From positions 1 to 25,978 of the forward strand of contig JABANP010000634.1 of the NCBI GenBank assembly GCA_013115135.1: a stretch of DNA of 25,978 nt, in the 5' to 3' direction. Positions 18,503 to 25,978 of the stretch are shown here, one piece after another (position 1 is the stretch's first letter; every line of letters starts with the position of its first letter). This DNA comes from Perkinsus olseni. Lineage: Eukaryota > Perkinsozoa > Perkinsida > Perkinsidae. A model generated the notes under the pieces. It worked only from the letters and a program-made list of their open reading frames with translations, did no database searches and was not told the origin of the DNA. Made by a program: the position numbers and the translations under genes.

Positions 18503-18812
18503 CATTAACGATATCGTGTTTGGAGTAGTCCGGGGAAGTCCGGTGCATGCCTGATGCTGGTGAGGATGCCGCCTGGATGTCACGGCTTCCGTAACAGCGA
18601 GAGAATGAAGGCAATGGCGACCATTGCCCTTGCACGCAAGCTCAGGAGGCTCCTGTACACGCCCGTAACGCGTGTTATGAACACGCCGCTCACTTCTTCG
18701 TATAGTGCTTGTCCACATGTCTAACGACTAAACACGCTTGGGCAGAAAGGTGCTATTAAAAGGACGTGCGGGAATAAGCGAGCAAGCTCCAAGAACTTCT
18801 TGCTTAGGAGTT

Positions 18813-18850
18813 GCTCTAGCGGCTAGAGCTTGGGCTAGAGTCTAGCCCAA
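18813..18850. repeat. Two adjacent perfect palindromes
   Basis: 18813-18829 is GCTCTAG, CGG, CTAGAGC. 18830-18850 is TTGGGCTAGA, one G, TCTAGCCCAA. They abut without a gap. Confidence 0.85.
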
Positions 18851-18922
18851 TTCAATTACAACCAATCAAGCCTAGCGTCAGTTCTAGCCTAGTAACGCAT
18901 ACTCATGCACGCGAGTGGAAGG

Positions 18923-19001
18923 CGCGTAATAATGTCAGATGGTTATCTGAGACCAAATTAGTCTGACATTATTACTGACTGATATCTGATATTATTACGC
19001 G
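18923..19001. mobile_element. Foldback (MITE-like) element of 79 bp
   Basis: Terminal inverted repeats of 18 bp (CGCGTAATAATGTCAGAT at the left; the right end, 18984-19001, is the reverse complement with one mismatch). Inside, a second perfect 14-bp inverted repeat pairs 18926-18939 with 18962-18975, so two alternative hairpins are possible. No clear target-site duplication was found. It could equally be a structural palindrome of non-transposon origin. Confidence 0.5.
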
Positions 19002-20030
19002 ACAAATCTGAAATTAGTCTGACTAATGATCCGCAGCATGAATGGCGAGGATAGCTGAGTAACAGCTGAGTAGTGCTGAACCGAGCCGCAGCTGTTGCAT
19101 AGCGTAGAGTCGTCACTATGTTGTTACTATAGTGCACGATGTTTACTGCAAATGCCCGACCGGACTTCACACGCATGCGCTGTGCCAGAGCTAGTCCGGC
19201 ACAGCTTGACCCGTCTATCTATATTTGTGATAGAGACGTTGCCCCTCTCCGCCTTCGACCCCAACTAAGTGCCGAAGATTCCTTCACGAGGAACAGCATC
19301 GATCGGTAAACACCGCATCTAGAAGTACATGGTCTCCATACGTGAAATAATTAACGATAGTGTGAGGTCTAGCGTCACTGTCGGGCCGTCTGCTGCCCCT
19401 TGGTTTCACTCGCATATTTCTAGTACACATCATCGCGATACCTAGGTATACCTCGATGGGTGCCACGAGGGACTGTAGATGGATCGCTGTGGCAACGCCC
19501 CATCAATATCGTATATCAGTATCGTATTTCAATATCATCGGGACAGCTCTTTGTCTACGTACAAATAGCGGAACGATCGCTCCCTGTTTAGCACAGCTAA
19601 ACTGTTTGGCTTGAGTTTAGCCCAAACAGCTGAGTTAGCTGTCGAGGTTTATCAGCGTCGGAGCATTCGTTTCGTCGCTCCGATGACGCGCCTTTAAGGG
19701 CCCATGTAGTCGTCCTCACGATGATAGAGCTCTTAGGCATCTTTCGACGAGGCTTTTTGATGATGAGGTATCGATTGGCCGAGTTTCGTATTTTCATGTG
19801 CAGTATACGTGCTACACTAAGCTTAGCTTAGCTCAATGAGCTGTAAATCACATTATTGCTTAGCTTGCTACCCAGCCCAAGTTTTACCTCTCTTTGAGCC
19901 CCGTCTCAAATAGCCACTCTGTACAAAGCCATAGTGCATTTAGATGCCTCTTCGTTATACTATTGTTGTTCACATCATGGTAGGCTCTTATCTCAGACTG
20001 AGATTCTCAGTTTCGTCGATTTGCCAACAT
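19002..20030. other. Intergenic, no supported gene
   Basis: Only short shadow frames were seen. It contains the compound hairpin at 19593-19642 and repeated TATCGTAT/CAATATC words near 19505-19540. It includes the promoter side of gene B. Confidence 0.5.
19593..19642. repeat. Compound hairpin
   Basis: ACAGCTAA (19593-19600) pairs with TTAGCTGT (19635-19642), and inside it CTGTTTGG (19602-19609) pairs with CCAAACAG (19622-19629). A competing stem, GCTAAACT with AGTTTAGC (19596-19603 and 19614-19621), is also perfect. Confidence 0.75.
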
Positions 20031-22168
20031 ATGTCCCTCTACTTGTTTTTTTTCGCAACTCTTTGTGGCGCCGTTATCTCCCAACGCCCTCGGCTCCTTT
20101 CAATCGATGAGGTCAGTTCGCCATTGCGTAACGGAAGGCCAGAAGAGACCATTACTTCTGCGATAGGTGCGATACGATTGGTGACCATTTTGGTAGCGTT
20201 CATCCTTCCTTAGGAGATCTGGAGCATATTCAAACGCTTGAAGTCTGGTCTCGTTCATATGCTCCAGGTTTACCGGTAACCTCGCTTCTGGTGGATCCGA
20301 CCGGTACCAAGCTGATCGGCACTGTCGCCACCGGATTCAGGCAGTATGACCTGCTCTATACCACCTGGTTTGTGGTAGAAGCCAGAGTGTCAACTTTGTC
20401 CCTTGCCAGATTCGTTTCCTTCGAACTTCAACCGACCGGCGGTGATCGATATAGTGTGCCCCGAGCCACATTATATCCGATGTTTCCCTCGAGGGGCAAT
20501 GTGGTGCATTTCGTCACCGAAATGGGTGAGTGGCCGTAGCCATCGTATCTCAGAAATACTAGCCCGCATTGGTGATTTGCCACTCCATGTATCGACGAAA
20601 AGTCACTTTCGTCAGTTTACTTGTATGCTGTCGTCACAGAAGCTTAGAGGGCTCTGTAAGTCATTCTATCGACAATATGCTTCAACCTGAGCGAGCTTGG
20701 ATTCCATGTGCCTCCGTTGGTCATCATAGTGCGGCATAGGCCACAGGCGAGAGGCCAGAATCCTATGTAGTTTGACGGAATATCCAAGGAATTTGCATTC
20801 CAGTCAGATAGACCACTGAAGAAGACGATCATTCTTTCCTGAGGTGTTTCACCCTATAGGTCTGGCAGTTCCTGGTATCTATCGTGGCGGAGACCAAGAG
20901 GAGCTAATTGTAACTTTTTCAGAAGGCGATGGATACTCCCTTCCTCGGGAACCTTCTATTCAACGGTAAGATTCGGGCTGTATGTGCTCGACTGAGTATG
21001 ATCCTTCCGCTATAATGGTTAAAGATGTTCAGTTTCCCTAGCGGGTTCAAGTCAACAGCGACGACTAGACTGGAGATGCCTGATATTACTAGGGCGTGCC
21101 CTGCCAATACTTCTATCGTTGGCCGTCCTGATATTCCTCTTGGCACTGGTCCGACAGCAATAACCACCCTGAGTACCGTATGGTTCCAGCCAGGAAGTGT
21201 ACATACTCCCAGATCAACGCCGAAGACTTCGTGGGAGCCTGCTCATGTTCTGCGATCGGCCCTCTCCCGATCCCTCGATCCCGAAGACTGACCCGCAAGC
21301 TGATGTCCACCTAGGCCTGTTATACGATGGGAAGAACCTAGCTCGATTCCATATCGAGGTGATGTTAATACTCGTAACCATTACTGTTATTGCAAGAGGA
21401 GTCCTCTTAGAGGACTGCAACCGTTCCTAGACTTCAATCAATTATTATTACATACACGATCCATTTCTTCCGCAGACGACAGCTGGACGCTCTCTAACTT
21501 TGTTCACTTTTGCGTGTTACTCTGATGAGTGGCATTTTCTGATTATCCTATGCTATCGTCTCTGTTCTCAGTCAAACGATGGATTCGCACCTCTCAACGT
21601 GGCGGAGCTCAATAATGGTGATGTCATGATCGTCTTTGATCGGTAGCGAGTACTCCACACGCTTGACTGGTGCGCACTCTTGCTCTAGGTACTTTGGCGA
21701 TTCAATAAGGATCGGTTATGTTACGTATCGGCAGCTGAGGAGGAGTGGCATTCGCGGAAGAACATTGAAACCACTCATCATAGCAGAGCTCTCGAGAAGT
21801 GATGGGTGAGCAGGGTGAGATATGCACGATGGCATCGCGACGATGGTAAATGCGCCAGATGTCTTCGTCAGTAGTTGATATGCTCTCGGAGGGATATCTT
21901 CCGGGGACTCCGCGGCGTCGAGATTCTTCCCCCATCAGTCTCGTCTTCTCCTTGAAATTCTGTAGCTTCGGCCGACTATTAAAGGCATACCAGTGTCACC
22001 GCCAGTTTGGGTAGATACAATATTCGTAGTGGAGGATCGATAGCTGTGCGGTATGACCGCAGTCGTCGAAGGACGTTCGTCTACATCGGCACATACGACC
22101 ATTCAACAAGGCACACCTGGCTCACGAGTTTCGAGTGGAAAGCCAAGCGGGGTAGATCACGTCGTTAG
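20031..22168 (+). CDS. Gene B: unknown secreted protein, two-part paralogue of gene A
   Basis: Probable exons are 20031-20127, 20214-20525, 20554-20655, 20860-20965, 21033-21172, 21213-21358, about 21476-21513, 21572-21642, 21689-21805 and 22006-22168. The start MSLYLFFFATLCGAVISQ is a clear signal peptide. The first half (LLVDPTGTKLIGTVATGF..., GGDRYSVPRATLYPMFPSRG) resembles the start of the second half (SEGDGYSLPREPSIQ, FPSGFKSTATTRLEM), hinting at an internal duplication. The second half aligns with gene A block by block: RGSLLMFC, LGLLYDGKNLARFHIE, AELNNGDVMIVFD, IRIGYVTYRQL, GRYNIRSGGSIAVRYD and LTSFEWKAKRGRSRR-stop. Phases agree throughout except at the small exon near 21476-21513, which is one nucleotide off a multiple of three, so either that exon is mis-modelled or there is an indel. 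The 28-nt intron 20526-20553 is also unusually short. It could be two adjacent genes rather than one. Function is unknown. Confidence 0.55.
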
Positions 22169-22745
22169 CTCGGCGGTGAGACATCGACGACATCCACAAT
22201 GACCATTCTACAGTTCATCAACCGGCTAGAGCAGCTAGCCCCTTTTGTTACACAGGTGTGAGAGTCCGAACTAATGATTGGGTAGAATCTCTCTCGTAGG
22301 TTCAACGAGGACCTGGTACCGCGACAATAGGCTCCGTACCGCCTTCAGCATCCACACGGTGTATCGCACAACGACACGTCGGGCGTGGATCTAAGTTTTG
22401 CGACTTTCATCATCATCATCTCATTATTTCGCCATCCTCACAATCACTTACAGCAGTCCACTCGACGTGCTACAGCTTCTGCCGATACCAGCTCTTGCGC
22501 TTGCTTATACAGTACGCTTCTACTGATCAAGTCGCCGGGGTGAGGGGTGCCGTGAATCAGAACGGGTCCAAGTTGAGGTTTAGGCTGGGCCGGGGATTAA
22601 AAAGGACGGTTTATAAATATGCTATTATTCACTGGGGAGAAGGGTGATGGCTGCCAAGCTTACACGGCAGGAACGTCACTATACGGCTGCCGTATATTGT
22701 GGCCCGGATATTCCGAGCCGAACAGCCTACTCTGGATAAGATATC
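22169..22745. other. Intergenic, no supported gene
   Basis: No exon chain was found. Near 22647-22740 a short frame MAAKLTRQERHYTAAVYCG then a stop has a weak look of a transposase-type helix-turn-helix start, but it is too short to support a call. Confidence 0.4.
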
Positions 22746-22796
22746 AGCAAGACACCGGAATAGGTTTGGCGGCCAAACCTATTCCGGTGTCTTGCT
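22746..22796. repeat. Perfect 51-bp palindrome
   Basis: The 25-nt left arm 22746-22770 (starts AGCAAGACACCGGAATAGG) is matched exactly by its reverse complement at 22772-22796 around a single central G. It lies directly beside the left end of the possible element at 22800. Confidence 0.95.
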
Positions 22797-22799
22797 ATT

Positions 22800-23490
22800 A
22801 GGGTGTGCTGTTTCCGTTTTGTGCGATTTTTCTTTCCGGAAATTTCCGAAAATTTCCGATGGAAATATACGGCGTGGAAATTTCGGGAAACATGTATGCA
22901 CGAAGAAGGGTGGCTTCATTCCTTCGCGCAAGCGAAGAAAATTTACGTCACTTTCGGCCATTTTTTTGCCGATTTTCGCATGAAATCAGTTTTTTCCGTG
23001 GTTTATAATATGATTTATATTATATAAAACTCCTGATAGGACTGGACGAAGATCTGCCGTAAGTCATCCACCATGGATGATCTACGTCTACGCGCAACTC
23101 CGCCAAAACTGGCACTTATTTTCTTCGTGGGCGCTATCATTTGGTGGCGGGCAATAAGTCTTCAGCTCCGAAGAGTCTTCAGCCTTTGGCCCAAAGGCTT
23201 TGGGCCTATGCGTTGACTTCTGGCCCACCGACTGAGTCGACGGGCCGAGTCGAAGGGACTCGGGTGTCCAGCAAACTTACAATTACTTAAGTAAACTTAA
23301 GTAAAGACTCACTTACAATTACTTACGTATCCACATGCTCGAGTACGCTGAGGAATGAAGCAAGAGAGTATAATAGAGTAAGAGTAATGGGTTAGAAATG
23401 GGCTTTACTATAATAGAGTAGAGTAATGAAGCAAGAGTAGAATTTCCGGAAAGGAAATATTTTCGGGTTTCCGGAAAAAAGGCACACCCT
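22800..23490. mobile_element. Possible non-autonomous element with imperfect inverted ends
   Basis: The left end reads AGGGTGTGCTGTTTCCG followed by A/T-rich sequence with CTTTCCGGAAAT. The reverse complement of the right end reads AGGGTGTGCCTTTTTTCCGG followed about 20 nt later by CCTTTCCGGAAAT. The two ends therefore share an ordered pair of motifs over about 50 bp, in opposite orientation, 690 bp apart. The interior has TTCCG-AAAA repeats, an AT-rich patch near 23000, palindromes at 23181-23206 and no convincing coding frame. The low complexity makes this tentative. Confidence 0.35.
23181..23206. repeat. Two overlapping perfect 19-bp palindromes
   Basis: 23181-23199 is AGCCTTTGG, C, CCAAAGGCT. 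23188-23206 is GGCCCAAAG, G, CTTTGGGCC. They share bases, so two hairpins compete. Confidence 0.85.
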
Positions 23491-23611
23491 TTGGCCTTGT
23501 AAATCAATCGGCCAAACTTTGGCCGAATGTATACGTTAACTACATATCTGTTGGAGACTGCAACATGATCATAAACTCGCGTTCAAACAGCGTCGGTGCT
23601 CAGCATATCCA

Positions 23612-24041
23612 ATGACGCAAGAAATCAAGTGGCTGAAGCGCCACAATGTTACGATCTTTGAACAGGGGGTCTCACCTCACCATATGTCAGCTCAAATTAG
23701 AAGATCACACGTACCTGTTTCCAGTAATGACACCGATGGTTCTCGCAGACAACTGACGCTCATAGATCATGCATGGTCTATAGAGTTCAAGTCCTCGGCG
23801 GCTCACCGTTGTAGATGGAAAATTTACTTCTCCTGCCAGCCCCTACCAGTTGCTCGCTGAAGTCTTCCCGACTCGATTCGTCCTTATCGAAGACAAACAC
23901 GCAGTCCCTGAGCTCAACTCATCACACCCGGATACGCTCACGCCCGATTCCTACTTCAGCTTAGCCAGCCGCTCACGCTACCGAGACAGGACATCCGCTG
24001 TTGCTGTCGAGCCGTCTGTTGTCTTTTCCCTCTTGACTTAA
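23612..24041 (+). CDS. Two overlapping open frames, possibly exons of one gene
   Basis: The first frame (23612-23860) starts MTQEIKWLKRHNVTIFEQGV. The second (from about 23800 to 24041) reads TSPASPYQLLAEVFPTRFVL then IEDKHAVPELNSSHPD and ends FSLLT-stop. Both look moderately protein-like, and the second could follow the first after a small intron near 23770-23790. No family is recognised, and either may be chance. Confidence 0.25.
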
Positions 24042-24216
24042 CAAAACCATGTTTCAGCCAGTAACAGGGATTATCCCTGGGGGATATAGGAAGAGATACT
24101 GATTTTATGCTCAAATACGCACCACAATATCGAAATATATTAAAATAACTTTCATCTAGCGAGGAGGGACAAATGCACAGCCTAGCTCAGAGAAGTACAC
24201 AAGAGTATCACAAATT

Positions 24217-24519
24217 ATGGTATGTCGGAGGGAGTTCACTACAGTCGTTAAGGCGAAGTACCTACACGGGCGAGGGTTGGAGCAAGCAGTGTGGATCGAC
24301 TTCGATGAATTCAGTAAATACATAGCCGACCATTACAACGGCGAGAAGTCGCCTCTAATGAGTATGCCATTTACTGAGTATTCCATCCCGGCGCCTGAGT
24401 GGGCTCGGCCGACGTCTTCAACCCTTGGGATGGACCCCCAGCATACACGTGTTAGTGAGCTCGCTGTTGAGCAATTAGGAGCTAGAGATAATGCTAAGGC
24501 GGCGATAGAGTGTTTCTGA
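24217..24519 (+). CDS. Unknown protein, intact paralogue of the 17910-18502 pseudogene
   Basis: The frame runs from ATG 24217 (MVCRREFTTVVKAKYLHGRG) through WIDFDEFSKYIADHYNGEKS and PFTEYSIPAPEWARPTSS to AIECF-stop. From GLEQAVWIDF onward it matches the pseudogene copy nearly residue for residue, including about 67 identical nucleotides in a row. Upstream of that the two copies diverge, and the exons that precede the match in the left copy are absent here. It may thus lack its true 5' end despite the in-frame ATG. No domain is recognised. Confidence 0.45.
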   Translation: MVCRREFTTVVKAKYLHGRGLEQAVWIDFDEFSKYIADHYNGEKSPLMSMPFTEYSIPAPEWARPTSSTLGMDPQHTRVSELAVEQLGARDNAKAAIECF

Positions 24520-24675
24520 CACCAACGATGTGACATCAACGATGTCGTGTTAGCAGTAATCCAGGTAATAAAGGAAGAGGAACTTGAAATGAAAAGACCT
24601 GTAAAATACTCGACATGCATTTCTAATGCTGGTGACGGTGCAGCCTGGAGGCCACTAAAGACGCTTCCGTACCAC
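24261..24675 (+). repeat. Dispersed duplicate of about 18240-18597
   Basis: Similarity to 18240-18597 runs through the coding match, across the stop codons, and into noncoding sequence (shared TGATGCTGGTGA/TAATGCTGGTGA and GGCTTCCGTA/CGCTTCCGTA words), with indels in the noncoding part. The copied unit is therefore larger than the reading frame. Confidence 0.7.
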
Positions 24676-25277
24676 CCAGGGATCACTGAAGATAATCTTG
24701 ACGTCTCGTGATTACTTCGCGACGCGCAAACGGGTATCTTTGATGATGACGTGCCAGAAAGAGCGAGGTAGAGTCGTGTTGGATTTGGTCACAGTGGATG
24801 ACTGCTCTCGATGACGCTCTTCTCGAGCGAAGGTTCGCTGACTGTCATCTTCTGGTACGGCTAGGATAGCGTTCAGGATTCGTATTTCATATCCCGTTCC
24901 AGTAACCCCGGATACCAACGTAGCATAGTTAGACAGGTGTGCAAATAAGAGTAAACATTGAGCGGGGTACGAAGGATACCTTCGGAAGGTAGCACATCCG
25001 GAGACGCGGCGGTGCAAACTGGCGCAGATGACCCGAGTCGGAGACACGCAAATTTCCAGTCTCCAACTTACTGAGTGCAACACTGCAGCAGGTGGGACCC
25101 ACCTGGTGGGTTATCATCCTCTCGAATACCGTCTTAGACGAGCCCTATTTCTTAAGTTAAGAGTCTTAACCTCACCATGAACTTTCGTGCGGCAGTTGCA
25201 TTCATATCGCACAGGCTGATAACCAGCATAGCAACGAATCCTCCCCGTAGTTATCGCGCTTAGCTACCCGGTTATAG
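24676..25277. other. Intergenic, promoter side of the carboxypeptidase
   Basis: No supported gene. A minus-strand frame at 24712-25083 is open but does not resemble a protein family. A perfect 17-bp palindrome CAGGTGGG-A-CCCACCTG lies at 25089-25105. A possible first exon for the carboxypeptidase starts at ATG 25177 (MNFRAAVAFISHRL) but could not be joined reliably. Confidence 0.4.
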
Positions 25278-25978
25278 TGCACGGCTTTCTATCCAGGAAG
25301 CCTTCGGAGTGCGTTGAATAAGCCCGCGGAAGTGGCGAATCCAGGGGGACTCTGCGACGATACGGTTGTGCAACATCATGGCTACTTGCCCGGCCGAGGC
25401 GACACCGAGTATTGCGTAGCAACCCCTACGCGATGCAATATATCGTTACTAGGTTATTCTACTGGTTCTTCGAGTCCCGGAACAAGCCTAGCGAGAGTCC
25501 TACTGTGGTTTACTTCAAGGCGGCCCTGGTGGCAGTAGCATCTACGTGGCCCTCTCAGGCAACGGTGGCCCTTGTGTTGTTGACGACACGGGCAATAGTA
25601 CTTCGATAAATGAGTGAGAATCTCCTTCAAGAAAGCGGACCCCCCAAAACGTCTCACCCGTCACTATAGACACTCGGGGATTTCTCAGATACTCTTGGAA
25701 CACCCATGCTAATGTGTTGTATCTCGATCAGCCGGCGGGTGTAGGCTTCAGTCGAGGCAGAATCCCGACGACCTCGGTCGAGGCGGCCGAGTCGACGTAA
25801 ACAGTCCACTCAGCATCAGGAACTGACAGCTCTCCCTTAAGGTTACTTGCGCTCAATCATTTTTTCCGCTCTCAACCAAAGTACAACACGAGGGTCTTCC
25901 TGGCTGGCCTGTCCTATGCCGGTATGGCTGTCCACCCACGGTTGCTCAAACAGCGTGCATTATCTCAGGACATTACAT
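25278..25978 (+). CDS. Serine carboxypeptidase (S10), 3' end outside the window, frameshifted
   Basis: Exons 25278-25408, 25453-25613, 25689-25796 and 25830 to the window end are separated by 44-, 75- and 33-nt GT-AG introns. Family blocks in order are LCDDTVVQHHGYL, ELFYWFFESRNKP, PTVVYF, GGPGGSS, EYSWNTHANVLYLDQPAGVG and VFLAGLSYAG. These match the S10 substrate-binding loop (usually GGPGCSS), the WN-x-x-ANVLYLDQPAGVGFS block and the nucleophile elbow (usually GESYAG). Two oddities: PTVVYF and GGPGGSS are in different frames, one base short around 25517-25519, so the gene is frameshifted unless this is a sequencing error; and the Glu before the catalytic Ser is Leu, with GGSS in place of GCSS. 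The enzyme would act in a vacuole or be secreted. The start exon is not determined. Confidence 0.8.

Noticed and set aside
21033..21170. Apparent C-terminal membrane anchor (LPILLSLAVLIFLLALV) in one frame
   Set aside because: The alternative frame aligns with gene A and keeps phase with the surrounding exons; the hydrophobic frame is a shadow.

Overview
The window looks like nuclear DNA of a small-genome protist. Reconstructed genes have many GT-AG introns, mostly 39-60 nt long. With these introns removed, several reading frames close cleanly in phase from ATG to stop, which is good internal evidence that the models are right. Gene content (a gamma-tocopherol-methyltransferase-type enzyme, a pepsin-like aspartic protease, a serine carboxypeptidase, an expanded family of unknown secreted proteins) and the intron style suggest an alveolate of the Perkinsus type. 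That placement is inference; no marker gene here proves it.

Region 1 (about 0.7-13.6 kb) is gene-dense and almost entirely minus strand. It holds a nine-exon SAM methyltransferase (720-2389), a seven-exon membrane protein (2549-3512), a truncated gene (3908-4684), a membrane protein (4872-5992), a four-exon 152-residue protein (6288-6877), a small acidic protein gene (7866-8512), a thirteen-exon coiled-coil protein (8597-11368), a single-exon aspartic protease (11583-12686) and a truncated Arg/Ser-rich gene (13007-13753). One weak plus-strand gene (7469-7811) interrupts the series.

Two perfect 521-bp direct copies, 3387-3907 and 13572-14092, bracket 9,664 bp of this block. Each copy contains a divergent pair of start codons with a shared promoter between them. 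In the left copy only the minus-strand gene is intact; in the right copy only the plus-strand gene (gene A, 14074-15083) is intact. Removing one copy plus the intervening DNA would restore an ordinary divergent gene pair, so the block behaves like an insertion, a recombination product or an assembly join.

Region 2 (about 14-26 kb) is mainly plus strand and much sparser. Gene A and gene B (20031-22168) are paralogues of unknown function with conserved intron positions. A second pair of related sequences (17910-18502 and 24217-24519) is partly decayed. Long intergenic stretches carry many perfect short palindromes, including a 51-bp one at 22746-22796, a foldback element at 18923-19001, and a possible inverted-repeat element at about 22800-23490. 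The window ends inside an S10 serine carboxypeptidase gene that has an apparent one-base frameshift.
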